Assembly (NCBI RefSeq): GCF_008124765.1
Contig: NZ_VNHS01000010.1
Coordinates: forward strand, 124,001 to 188,000
Direction: 5' to 3'
Source: Paenibacillus methanolicus
Lineage (GTDB): Bacteria; Bacillota; Bacilli; Paenibacillales; Paenibacillaceae
Length of the DNA: 64,000 nt
Of the stretch, positions 19,201 through 26,594 are shown one piece after another. Positions within the stretch are counted from its first letter, which is position 1. Each line of letters starts with the position of its first letter. A program made the position numbers and the translations under genes. Under the pieces are notes generated by a model, which was not told the origin of the DNA, ran no database searches, and saw nothing but the letters and a program-made list of their open reading frames with translations.

Positions 19201-19973
19201 CGGAACAGCTGCTCCATCTCGTCCCCGCTCTTCAAATACATCTGGTCGGTCAACATGCGCATCCGATCCTCGTCGTCGACCGTCTTGCCCGTCCCGATGC
19301 AAATGAGCACGTCTTGGACGGCCGCATCGTCCGGGCGGAGATAGTGCACGTCGTTCGTGGCGGCCAGCGGAATGCCGGTCTCCTTCGACAGCTCGATCAT
19401 CCGCCGGACGACCTTCTTCTGGTCGAGCAGTCCGTGATCTTGCAGTTCCAGATAAAAGTCTTCGCCGAAAATCTCCTTATACCGCAGCGCCGCCCGCAGC
19501 GCCTCGTCGTCCCGGTCGTGCAGCAGATGCCAAGACACTTCGCCTTTCAGGCAGGCGCTCAGGCATACCAGCCCTTCCGAATACTGCGCCAGCACCTCGT
19601 GATCGATGCGCGGTTTATAATGAAAGCCCTCCAGTTGGCCGATCGAGCAAAGCTTCATTAAGTTCTTGTAGCCCGTTTCGTTCTTGGCAAGCAAGATGAG
19701 ATGGTAGGTCGGATTGTCCTTCCGCGAACCCTTCTCGAACCTGGACCCCGCCGTCAAATAAACTTCGCAGCCGATGATCGGCTTAATCCCGTTCGCCCGG
19801 CACGCCTTATAGAACGCGATCGCCCCGTACATGACGCCGTGGTCCGTCAAGGCGAGCGCCTTCATGCCCAGTTTCGCCGCCTGGGCGGTCAGGTCGCGGA
19901 TGCGCGCCGCGCCGTCCAACAGGCTGTATTCGCTATGAACGTGCAAATGCACGAATTCGTTCTCGGCGCTCAT
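16194..19973 (-). CDS. dnaE: DNA polymerase III alpha subunit DnaE, with a long low-complexity insert
   Basis: Replicative polymerase of the C family; in Bacillales DnaE extends lagging-strand primers before handing over to PolC. The 1259-residue product has an N-terminal PHP domain (FVHLHVHSEYSLLDG, ALTDHGVMYGA), the polymerase active-site aspartates in MPDIDIDFND, a helix-hairpin-helix region and an OB domain near residues 1000-1075. It is over 100 residues longer than B. subtilis DnaE (about 1115). The extra length is a Gly/Ala/Arg/Pro-rich segment of about 115 residues between the OB domain and the C-terminal domain that restarts at RVYIKIPAG. No exonuclease proofreading domain is seen. 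The start at 19973 has AAGGGG upstream. Confidence 0.97.
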   Translation of the reverse strand: MSAENEFVHLHVHSEYSLLDGAARIRDLTAQAAKLGMKALALTDHGVMYGAIAFYKACRANGIKPIIGCEVYLTAGSRFEKGSRKDNPTYHLILLAKNETGYKNLMKLCSIGQLEGFHYKPRIDHEVLAQYSEGLVCLSACLKGEVSWHLLHDRDDEALRAALRYKEIFGEDFYLELQDHGLLDQKKVVRRMIELSKETGIPLAATNDVHYLRPDDAAVQDVLICIGTGKTVDDEDRMRMLTDQMYLKSGDEMEQLFRQAPDAVARTAEIAKKCNLELTFDRALLPSFGPLPRGMASASYLAVLCAEGLEARYAGKPEWNEDPGFKAAAETRLAYELSVIEKMGFSDYFLIVWDFIRFAHEQGIRTGPGRGSSAGSLVAYTLRITDVDPLKYKLLFERFLNPERITMPDIDIDFNDERRDEVIAYVCAKYGEEHVAQIITFGTMAARAAVRDVGRAMNVPFAEVDRAAKLIPGQLGMTLAEALRVSNDLREASERQPKTKALMEMALKVEGMPRHASTHAAGVVISGSPLTDVVPLQAGTERTALTQYSMEHLESVGLLKMDFLGLRTLSILERALAWVKKQHGITVDFRHIPDNDPPTYAMLGRGDTTGIFQLESAGVRRVLKEMKPSEFEDIVSVLALYRPGPMEFIPKYIQGKHGAIKVEYPHPSLEPILADTYGIIVYQEQIMQIASTMAGFSLGEADLLRRAVSKKKREVLDEQRAHFVEGSLSQGYAQEDANAVYDMIVRFADYGFPRAHAAAYGVLAFQTAWLKANHPVPFMASMLASVTGNQHKVAEYVDECRRMGIAVLPPDVNESGVSFTPVGEAIRFGLAAIKNVGAQAIDSIMKERAERPFDSLVDLCRRVDLRVVNKRVLESLVQAGACDALGGHRAQLFAALDETVEAAARWRKDREELQIELFGFDEVQNWDVTLPEVQPFTTGQQLALERELLGLYLSGHPLDDYERTLEPLGLDRLVDLAEAPEGATAHIAGMVVSVKPFTTKKGQSMAFLEVEDRILKVEAVAFPSVWQRQSALLQPGNLVVLQAGVQHQEEDFKLILEESVPLAQAAASGRLADDVKRLQQRARAGRRGGFARGGESPRASSPGGTKHAGGSARVSNAQPDGPRARQAAVGQGQDNDHAPVPNGPRTAPTAARQETAGLRMPANDSQPRKAAPAAARDSASRPKREQRVYIKIPAGREEPGALDRLKALLAASAGPLETVLFYEGRQQTVALSDAYRVKPSQPLLREIEALFGHGSAVVK

Positions 19974-20033
19974 GGCCGTCCCCTTCTTCCCCGAGCGCGA
20001 AACACGTGTTCGCGTCCTTTTTCGACTAGTTTA

Positions 20034-20063
20034 ACATATTACGGCCCCGAACGGCCATAGAAT
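20034..20063 (+). promoter_or_regulatory. Sigma-E-type promoter of ytrH-ytrI
   Basis: ACATATT (ending 20040) and CATAGAAT (20056-20063) with a 15-base spacer match the mother-cell sigma-E pattern (ATATT ... CATACAAT) with one mismatch in the -10. ytrH in B. subtilis is known as a sigma-E gene, which supports the call. Confidence 0.6.
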
Positions 20064-20113
20064 GAGACTAGTGGGGACACGCCTCCCCATAATTTACGAG
20101 CGAAGCGGGGCGA

Positions 20114-20458
20114 ATGCGCGCCATGGTCAATATACATCCGGTACTCGTGCTGGCCTTTATCGATTTCTTCACGGCGTTCGGCGTCGTGTTCGGCGGCGCC
20201 ATGCTGGCTGGCATCGGCGCGACTTTCTTGTTCATGCCCCCGTCGACGATGATGCTCAAGACGGCCGCGAACCTGAAAATATGGGCGGTCGTCGCGGCGA
20301 TCGGCGGCTCCATCGACCCGATCCGGGTCATCGAGAGCAATCTGTCCGACGGCCAGCTGTCCCCGGTGGCGCAGCAAGTCGCCTTCATCGTCTGCGCCTT
20401 CCTCGGCGCGCACATGGGCACGGAGCTGATCCGCTGGCTCTGCAAGGGGGCGGCCTGA
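20114..20458 (+). CDS. ytrH: Sporulation protein YtrH
   Basis: Small membrane protein (114 residues) made in the mother cell; in B. subtilis YtrH and YtrI are needed for efficient sporulation. Three hydrophobic segments are visible: VLVLAFIDFFTAFGVVFGG, a central one around the ANLKIWAVVAAIGGSIDP motif, and VAFIVCAFLGAHMGTELI. The start may be the ATG at 20114 or the one at 20123; AGCGGGG upstream is compatible with either. It is divergent from dnaE, three bases before ytrI, and behind a sigma-E-like promoter. Confidence 0.9.
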   Translation: MRAMVNIHPVLVLAFIDFFTAFGVVFGGAMLAGIGATFLFMPPSTMMLKTAANLKIWAVVAAIGGSIDPIRVIESNLSDGQLSPVAQQVAFIVCAFLGAHMGTELIRWLCKGAA

Positions 20459-20461
20459 CCG

Positions 20462-20977
20462 ATGCGCGTTCCTCCGTTCGAACGTTACGCGGTGCTTACC
20501 CAAGGCGCGGCGAGCTTCGTCGTCGGCGCGATCGTCGGCGCGATTTTCTATCATTCCATCTTCACGGCGAACTTCGAGGCGGTCATGAACGCCAATTCGG
20601 ACATGGAACAGCAGCTTTCCCAGTACGAGGTGGATCTGAAGGAGCTCAAACAGTTCAAGAACAAGCACTCCGTCATCAAGAGCGTCCTGCCGCTACAAGA
20701 GGACACCCGAGATTCGGAGGGCGAAGCGATCGTCTTCGACGAGTTGACGAAAGCCGAGCTGAAGAAGCGCGTCCGGGCGAACTTGAACGCCCTGCTCGGG
20801 ACAAGCATTTACGATATCGGCACCAATTCCAAAATCGCCCGGTTGCTCCTCGACGACAAGGTGTTCACCGGCATCTACGGCAACTCGTATACGATCGAAA
20901 TCAAGACGATGCTCGTCTCCGACAACGTCCTGCAGGTATGGTTCCAGGCGAGCGTCCTCAAGCCGTCGCCGGGCTGA
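20462..20977 (+). CDS. ytrI: Sporulation protein YtrI
   Basis: A 171-residue protein with one N-terminal membrane segment (FVVGAIVGAIFYHSIFTANF, about residues 18-38), a coiled-coil-like heptad stretch (QQLSQYEVDLKELKQF) and a C-terminal alpha/beta domain. Topology suggests that the soluble domain faces outside the mother-cell membrane, as for other bitopic sporulation proteins. It follows ytrH by three bases with AAGGGGG as its site, so the two are a transcriptional and probably functional pair. Confidence 0.88.
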   Translation: MRVPPFERYAVLTQGAASFVVGAIVGAIFYHSIFTANFEAVMNANSDMEQQLSQYEVDLKELKQFKNKHSVIKSVLPLQEDTRDSEGEAIVFDELTKAELKKRVRANLNALLGTSIYDIGTNSKIARLLLDDKVFTGIYGNSYTIEIKTMLVSDNVLQVWFQASVLKPSPG

Positions 20978-21066
20978 AGCGCAGGCCCCGCTTGTTTCGC
21001 CAAGCGGCTGGATTCATGGTACAATAAGAGGCAATATGTTACACGTAAAGGAGCTGTCCCTTCGTC

Positions 21067-21363
21067 ATGGAAATTGCCCTCCACTGGGTGCTTATCATCG
21101 CCATCATCGCGGTGTCCGTCTGTTCGGTTACCTTCAGCTTCAAGGCGCGCCGGTCGTCCGATGCCCGCGTTCGCGGCTTGAACACCTCGCTGATGAACGT
21201 CTGCATGGGCGTCATGCTTATGCTGCTATCGTTGTTCTTCCTGCTGTTGTATAGCGGGTCGACCGTCAAAGTAATCGTCAGCACGCTGCTGATCATCATT
21301 GGGCTGTTCAATCTGTTCGCCGGCTTGCGCAACCACAGCGTTTATCGTTCGATGAAAGGGTAG
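21067..21363 (+). CDS. ytpI: YtpI family membrane protein
   Basis: A 98-residue protein with three hydrophobic segments (ALHWVLIIAIIAVSVCSV; MGVMLMLLSLFFLLLYSG; VIVSTLLIIIGLFNLFAG) separated by a short basic loop, matching the YtpI-like family of Bacillales. Function unknown. It lies tail to tail with ytoI, as in B. subtilis. Its TAG stop is built into the strong terminator that follows. Confidence 0.88.
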   Translation: MEIALHWVLIIAIIAVSVCSVTFSFKARRSSDARVRGLNTSLMNVCMGVMLMLLSLFFLLLYSGSTVKVIVSTLLIIIGLFNLFAGLRNHSVYRSMKG

Positions 21364-21383
21364 CCCCGGGCTACCCTTTTTTT
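21358..21383 (+). terminator. Terminator of ytpI
   Basis: GGGTAGCCCCGGGCTACCC (21358-21376) followed by seven T residues. The stem includes the ytpI stop codon. Confidence 0.95.
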
Positions 21384-21423
21384 ATTGTTCCGGTTAGGAA
21401 GCGACGGCGAATCGCCGCGCCGG

Positions 21424-22767
21424 TCAGAACGGATCGATCAGCTGGGCGGTTAGCATGGCCTTCGCGGCGAGTCCGCTCGCATCGGACAGCTCGACCTCGA
21501 GCTTCGCGTTTTTGCGGCTCATCTCGAGCAGCTTCGGCACGATCGACACTTCGCTCTCCAACTGCAGCGGACGGATGAAATACGTGCTGAAGCTGTCGAT
21601 TCCGTGATCGCGCTTGCCGAGCTCCCTGATCAGCCCGCGGGCCGCCTGCGCCATCAACGTCACGAGCACGCCTTCGGAGATGACGCCGAGCGCGCCGGAC
21701 ATCTGCGGCGTAATTTTGCCCCGGAATATCCAACCCTCTCCCGTCCCCTCCGCCTTCATGAATCCCGCGCCGATCAAATCTTCGAACGTATCGCCCGACT
21801 CCTGCTGCTTGCCGGCATATCGCATCGCGTCCAGCACCTCCGATCGCGTCAACGTCGCGAGCAGCTTGCGGTTCTTATCGACGATCGGCAGCAGGTCGAT
21901 GCCCTCGGCCGCCATCGTGTGCGCCGCCGACGCGATCGGAATGTTCGGTGCCGCCGTGATGGGGTGACGCGTCATCAGCTTGTCCACCGTCTGCGTCTCC
22001 GGCGCGCCTTCCGCATCCTTCATCGTCATCATGCCGACGACGCGGCCGCGATCGTCCAGCACCGGAAAACGCGACCGTCCGGTCCGCGCCGCGAGGGCGT
22101 GGAAATCCCGGTTCGTCTCGTTCGTGCGCATCGTCTCGATCGGACGGCTGTACGTGACGATGTCCTCCACCAGCATGATTTTCTGCTTAATCAGCCGGTC
22201 GTACATCGCGCGGTTGATCATCGAGGCGACCGTGTACGTATCGAATTTGGACGAAATGACGGGCAGTCCGCGTTCGTCCGCCAGCCGCTTCATCTCCTCG
22301 CTCGTCCCGAAGCCGCCCGTGATCAGCACGCCCGCCCCGTGCTCCAGCGCGATGCCGTGCGCGCGGTCCCGGTTGCCGACGATAAGCAGGCTGCCCGCGT
22401 CGATATAGCGGCTCATGGCGTCGAGCTCCATGGCGCCGATGACGAATTTGTGCAGCGTCTTCTCAAGGCCCGACGCCCCGCCGAACACCTCGCCCTCCAC
22501 GATGTTCGCCACTTCCGCGAACGTCAGCCGCTCGACCGCGCCGCGGTTTTTGCGGTTGATCCGCACCGTGCCGATCCGCTCCTTCGTGCTGACGAGTCCG
22601 AGCGCCTCCGCTTCCTTGATCGCTTTGTACGCCGTTCCTTCGCTCACTTCGAGTTCTTCCGCCATCGTGCGCACGGACAGACGGGTGCCGATTTTCAGCT
22701 TCGTTATATATTGAATGATCCGCTCGTGCTTCGTATGCGCGACATTGCCGCGATCGTCTGTTTCCAT
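21424..22767 (-). CDS. ytoI: HTH-DRTGG-CBS-hotdog regulatory protein YtoI
   Basis: A 447-residue multidomain protein. In order: a winged-helix-like N-terminus (LSVRTMAEELEVSEGTAYKAIKEAE, about residues 20-75), a DRTGG domain (about 80-185), a CBS pair (about 190-310, with VGMMTMKDAEG and LLPIVDKNRKLLATLTRSEVLDA), and a hot-dog/MaoC-like thioesterase domain at the C-terminus. Such an arrangement suggests a transcription factor sensing an adenine nucleotide and an acyl-CoA, but the target is unknown. The ATG at 22767 follows GGAGCGGG; upstream codons in frame lack a site. The gene is convergent with ytpI. Confidence 0.88.
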   Translation of the reverse strand: METDDRGNVAHTKHERIIQYITKLKIGTRLSVRTMAEELEVSEGTAYKAIKEAEALGLVSTKERIGTVRINRKNRGAVERLTFAEVANIVEGEVFGGASGLEKTLHKFVIGAMELDAMSRYIDAGSLLIVGNRDRAHGIALEHGAGVLITGGFGTSEEMKRLADERGLPVISSKFDTYTVASMINRAMYDRLIKQKIMLVEDIVTYSRPIETMRTNETNRDFHALAARTGRSRFPVLDDRGRVVGMMTMKDAEGAPETQTVDKLMTRHPITAAPNIPIASAAHTMAAEGIDLLPIVDKNRKLLATLTRSEVLDAMRYAGKQQESGDTFEDLIGAGFMKAEGTGEGWIFRGKITPQMSGALGVISEGVLVTLMAQAARGLIRELGKRDHGIDSFSTYFIRPLQLESEVSIVPKLLEMSRKNAKLEVELSDASGLAAKAMLTAQLIDPF

Positions 22768-22900
22768 CGGTCCCGCTCCTTTTTCACAATACGACAAATA
22801 ATGATTCCTATTTTAGCAGAAAGCCGATAAAGTAAGGAGTATAGTAGGGTTATACATAAGCTTAACACGCTCCAGCCTAGCTAAGAGAGGCAGACTACCG

Positions 22901-24307
22901 ATGCAAAATTTGGACGAGGTCCTTAATCGCATTTATACGTTTTTCATTATCAGCTATCCGCAATTCGTCATTTATGTGTATTTTGCCGCCGTCCTGCTGG
23001 GCATATGGCAGCCCATCCTTCGGCGCCGACTGATGCTACTCGGGATCTTCGCGCTCATTTACGTGGACGTTCTATTCGCCGTGCTGCCAACATCGCTTCA
23101 TATAGTAAACTCAATGGCGACCAGTCTAACGGTAATTTGGTTCGTTTTCCGAAGACAGTCCGCCAAGATGAAATTGCTCATCTTGACGCTTCTCAACTTC
23201 ATGGGCATCCTATTCGACACCGGTTTTCTGATCATATATACCAAATTAGGCGGCGATTACAGCAAAATGTGGGATACCGCGCCTCTTCTCATGTACCTGG
23301 TATATTGGGTACTATTCAGCGTGCTGCTCTATGCAGGACGCAGATTGCAGCGAAGAGAAACGTCGCCGTTCAAGCGATTCATCGCGTTCCTGATGAGCCT
23401 GAGGGGGCGTCCAGCGTTTTACCTGACGCTATTGTCCGTGATGCAAGTCGTTTGCATCTCCTATTTTATACTCAAATACTATGTCGACCCTGTCTTTGAC
23501 AGCGGGTTTGAAGTGGCGCTGTACGTCTCGCTTATTCTCATTGTGCTGGTCTTGGCATTGGCCATCCGCGAAATTATCAAGACGCGAGAGGAAGCGATCC
23601 GGTCCACGCAAAAAACCTACATCTCGGAACTGAATCAAATGTTCGCCACCGTGCGAGGCCAGCGGCATGACTTCATCAACCATGTACAGGTCATGCACTC
23701 GCTGCTCGCGATGAACAAAATGGATCGGCTGCGCGAATACATGCACGGCGTCGCGGAAGAAATCCGCAACGTCGACCGCGCGCACGTGGATCATCCGTCG
23801 CCCGCGCTGGCCGCGCTCGTCGAAGCCAAGATCGCGATTGCGGACGCCAAACGGATCTCGTTCGATTACCGGATCGACGATGCCCCGGCAACCTTCGGCT
23901 CCGTGACGAGCATCGACCTCGTGCGAATGATCGGCAACTTGATCGACAACGCGTTCGACGCCGTCCTCTCCATTCCCGTCGGCGAACGGTACGTGTTGTT
24001 AGATATGACTACGATTCGCGGCGCGCTCATCATCTCGGTCACCAATCACGGCACCATCCTGACGGAGGAGCAGATGAACGCCATGCTGACTCCCGGCTAT
24101 ACGACGAAAGCAGGCGAGCACTCTGGTCTTGGCCTAAGCAACGTGGTTGAGCGCGCTGCCGCATACCGCGGTACGGTTGCCGTCGAATCCGACGAGAGTC
24201 GAGGCGTCGTCATCACGATTCGCATTCCCAATGTAGCCAAAGCCAAACTAAAAAACCGCAAAGATGCGCGCGCAGCAGATAAAAGGAAACACATGACGGA
24301 TTCATAG
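22901..24307 (+). CDS. Orphan sensor histidine kinase, SpoOB-type/GHKL (paralog 1)
   Basis: Membrane sensor kinase of 468 residues. Residues 1-220 hold about six hydrophobic segments. A linker helix (TREEAIRSTQKTYISELNQ) leads to a SpoOB-like dimerisation helix with the phospho-acceptor His in RGQRHDFINHVQVMH (about residue 250), then a GHKL ATPase with N box NLIDNAFDAV and G boxes TPGYTTK and GLGLSNVV. The organisation resembles AgrC/CitA-like kinases. No response regulator and no peptide precursor is adjacent. The kinase half is roughly four-fifths identical to the next gene, while the sensor halves are far more different and look richer in A+T. Confidence 0.88.
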   Translation: MQNLDEVLNRIYTFFIISYPQFVIYVYFAAVLLGIWQPILRRRLMLLGIFALIYVDVLFAVLPTSLHIVNSMATSLTVIWFVFRRQSAKMKLLILTLLNFMGILFDTGFLIIYTKLGGDYSKMWDTAPLLMYLVYWVLFSVLLYAGRRLQRRETSPFKRFIAFLMSLRGRPAFYLTLLSVMQVVCISYFILKYYVDPVFDSGFEVALYVSLILIVLVLALAIREIIKTREEAIRSTQKTYISELNQMFATVRGQRHDFINHVQVMHSLLAMNKMDRLREYMHGVAEEIRNVDRAHVDHPSPALAALVEAKIAIADAKRISFDYRIDDAPATFGSVTSIDLVRMIGNLIDNAFDAVLSIPVGERYVLLDMTTIRGALIISVTNHGTILTEEQMNAMLTPGYTTKAGEHSGLGLSNVVERAAAYRGTVAVESDESRGVVITIRIPNVAKAKLKNRKDARAADKRKHMTDS

Positions 24308-24340
24308 CACCCTTGCTTTTGTGCAGCTATCGTACCAACA

Positions 24341-24442
24341 TTTGAAGATGACTTGGGCGAGGAGCGCGGCGTCGTCATCACGATCAGAATCCCTAACGTG
24401 GCGCGCCATGACGCAAGAAAAAAAGCGCATGCTATCAGTTGA
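24341..24442 (+). pseudogene. Remnant of a third histidine kinase C-terminus
   Basis: In one frame this short stretch reads EERGVVITIRIPNVAR, nearly the same as the C-terminal end of both flanking kinases, continues for some residues and stops at TGA 24440-24442. There is no kinase body in front of it. It is best explained as a leftover of tandem duplication and deletion, or of gene conversion between kinase copies. The rest of the 228-base gap shows nothing clear. Confidence 0.75.
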
Positions 24443-24535
24443 AGCGCCTCCGCTCGCCGCGCGTTCGCGAGGCGAATCGCGATTTTCGCAAGAACGTTAC
24501 GTCACACTTTTCGCCAGCAAGGGAGTTTTTCAACC

Positions 24536-25933
24536 ATGACCTACGCTCGATTCGATGCGCTGCTTGAGTTTTTCTTCATTACGCTTCCGCAAGCCTACGC
24601 TATTTTCTGGCTCGTCCATGCGCTGCTCGGCATGCAACAGCCCTTGACTTGGCGGCGCCTCGTCATCGGAACGGCCGTACCGACGACCTATATGGAAATC
24701 ATGTATAATCTACTCCCGACGTCGTTGCACCTTGTGAATGCTATCATCTCGCTGTTTTTTTCGGTCACGCTGACCTACGCGAAACAAACCTTGAAGCTGC
24801 GTTTTCTATTCGTTCTTCTTTTTATCATGCTGGCTATGCTATCGGATTTATTGGCCATATTCATCGCCTCGAATTTCATTGCATTCGAAACCTTTATTAA
24901 TGGGCCGGTTTACTACAAAATGGCGTTTTGCTTTCCGATTCACTTGACGATGTACGGCATGAGCGTCTATCTCAAACGTAAAGGCTTCGCACCTTTGAAG
25001 CAAGCCATGCATTTTGTCATCAGCCTGCGTGGCAAACCGACCTTCTACTTAATCGTCTTATCCGTATTTCAATTTCTATGCGTCGGCTTTTACATCTTTG
25101 AAACGTATTTCGACAACACGTACGATGCCGGATTGGGTATTGCGATTTTCATCCCCTTGGTTCTCATCTGCATGGTCTTCATCCACACGGTCCGCCTCAT
25201 CGTCCGCACCCGCGAGGAAGCGATTCAATCGACGCAGAAGACGTATATCGACGAGATGAACCAGCTGTTCGCCACCGTGCGCGGCCAACGACATGACTTT
25301 ATCAACCACGTCCAGGTGATGCATACGATGCTCGCCATGAACAAGCTGGACCGGCTGCGCGAGTACATGAGCGGCGTGGCCGAGGAAATCCGCACGGTGG
25401 ACCGCGCGCACGTCGACCATCCTTCGCCCGCGCTGGCCGCGCTCGTCGAAGCCAAGCTCGCTATCGCCGACGCGAAGCGGATCGCGTTCGATTACCGGAT
25501 CGAGGATGCCCCGACCGCGTTCGGCGCCGTGACGGGCATCGACCTCGTCCGCATGATCGGCAATCTGATCGACAACGCGTTCGATGCCGTCCTCGCCCTG
25601 CCTGCAGGAGAGCGCTTCGTGCTGCTCGAAATGTCCGTCATGCGCGGCGCGCTGGTCATCTCCGTCGCCAATCGCGGAACGGTGCTGACCGACGCGCAGA
25701 AGAAAGCGATGGTGACGCCGGGCTACACGACCAAGGAAGGCGAGCACTCCGGTCTCGGCCTCAGCAATGTCGTTGAGCGGGCTGCCCAGTATCGCGGGAC
25801 GGTCGCGATCGAATCCGACGAGGAGCGCGGCGTCGTCATCACGATCCGAATTCCGAACGTGGCGCGCGCCAAGGACGTCGGACGCGAGCAAGACTCCGCC
25901 GCGGAGAGAAGCCGGTCCGCGGACCTTTCCTAA
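24536..25933 (+). CDS. Orphan sensor histidine kinase, SpoOB-type/GHKL (paralog 2)
   Basis: A 465-residue paralog of the preceding gene. It has the same plan: six hydrophobic segments to about residue 225, a TREEAIQSTQKTYIDEMNQ linker, the phospho-acceptor His in RGQRHDFINHVQVMH, N box NLIDNAFDAV, and G boxes TPGYTTKEGEHSGLGLSNVV. The sensor half keeps only scattered matches to paralog 1 (TSLHLVNAI, LRGKPTFYL), so the two probably detect different signals and feed the same output. The start follows AGGGAG by 9 bases. A strong terminator ends the unit. The cognate regulator must lie elsewhere. Confidence 0.88.
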   Translation: MTYARFDALLEFFFITLPQAYAIFWLVHALLGMQQPLTWRRLVIGTAVPTTYMEIMYNLLPTSLHLVNAIISLFFSVTLTYAKQTLKLRFLFVLLFIMLAMLSDLLAIFIASNFIAFETFINGPVYYKMAFCFPIHLTMYGMSVYLKRKGFAPLKQAMHFVISLRGKPTFYLIVLSVFQFLCVGFYIFETYFDNTYDAGLGIAIFIPLVLICMVFIHTVRLIVRTREEAIQSTQKTYIDEMNQLFATVRGQRHDFINHVQVMHTMLAMNKLDRLREYMSGVAEEIRTVDRAHVDHPSPALAALVEAKLAIADAKRIAFDYRIEDAPTAFGAVTGIDLVRMIGNLIDNAFDAVLALPAGERFVLLEMSVMRGALVISVANRGTVLTDAQKKAMVTPGYTTKEGEHSGLGLSNVVERAAQYRGTVAIESDEERGVVITIRIPNVARAKDVGREQDSAAERSRSADLS

Positions 25934-26004
25934 CGCCTCGGCTGGAGCAAGCCCTTCTGCTACCGAGCCCAAATTCTTATAACCCGCATAGCGCGCACAA
26001 CCCA

Positions 26005-26056
26005 AAGAGCCCGCAGTCCGGCATCATGCCGGATTCTGCGGGCTCTTATCTTTTTT
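26005..26056 (+). terminator. Terminator after the kinase pair
   Basis: AAGAGCCCGCAG (26005-26016) and CTGCGGGCTCTT (26036-26047) form a long stem with an inner CCGGCAT/ATGCCGG stem, then TTTTTT (26051-26056). It probably also serves the convergent yheA. Confidence 0.9.
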
Positions 26057-26075
26057 CATCGGCTCGACCCTATGA

Positions 26076-26411
26076 TTAGCCGGCCACGGAACGAAGCGCA
26101 TCGGAAATAATGCGGTTCACGTCATCGAATACCGCGCTGAACCGGCGCTCCGCGTCGAACAGCCGGCCGATCAGCGGATGACGCGCAATGCTCTCGTATT
26201 GCTCGCTCAAGCCGGCCATCACATCCTCCGACGGCTCTTCCCCCGCCATAATTTGCTGCTGAAGCTGGGCTTGGCGCTCGCGAAAATCGTCCATGAGCCG
26301 CTTCGCCTCGGGATCGGCGTCCACGGCGGCTTGCGCCGCTTTGAGCGCCTTCGCCTCCTCGCCGTCCGTCAACGCCTTAGCCAGGTCGTACGCCTTGTCG
26401 TACACGTTCAT
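26076..26411 (-). CDS. yheA: YlbF/YmcA family protein YheA (UPF0342)
   Basis: A 111-residue, all-helical protein (YDLAKALTDGEEAKALKAAQ; AKRLMDDFRERQAQLQQQI; EQYESIARHPLIGRLFDAERRFSAVFDDVNRII). It matches the YheA branch of the YlbF/YmcA superfamily, whose other members form the Y-complex that promotes mRNA processing by RNase Y; YheA's own role is unknown. As in B. subtilis, it lies next to yheC/yheD-type genes, here divergent from them. GGAGGAGG precedes the start. Confidence 0.88.
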   Translation of the reverse strand: MNVYDKAYDLAKALTDGEEAKALKAAQAAVDADPEAKRLMDDFRERQAQLQQQIMAGEEPSEDVMAGLSEQYESIARHPLIGRLFDAERRFSAVFDDVNRIISDALRSVAG

Positions 26412-26491
26412 CGTCCGTCTCCTCCTCCTTCAAGCCAATCGTCTTCTATAAAAACAGGCTTATTCGCCCTGCAATCGCATGCCTTCCGCCA

Positions 26492-26540
26492 ATCACCAAG
26501 GGTGATCTGTCCTCATATGATGAAGTAATTCGCATAAACA
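26492..26540 (+). promoter_or_regulatory. Candidate promoter and dyad of the YheC/YheD cluster
   Basis: A perfect dyad ATCACC-AAG-GGTGAT (26492-26506) is followed by TCATATG (26513-26519) and GCATAAACA (26532-26540), loosely matching a sigma-E-type -35/-10 pair. Spacing is acceptable but the -10 is imperfect. Sporulation control is expected from the family and is inferred here. Confidence 0.35.
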
Positions 26541-26594
26541 CCCATAAGACCGCTAGCTGCCCGCCCTCAATTCCCAGCGTGGAAGGAGATTCCT

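Noticed and set aside
24321-24539. Small protein gene between the two kinases
   Set aside because: The clear similarity in this stretch is in another frame and is to the end of the kinases; no RBS supports a separate small protein, nor does it look like an AgrD-type peptide.
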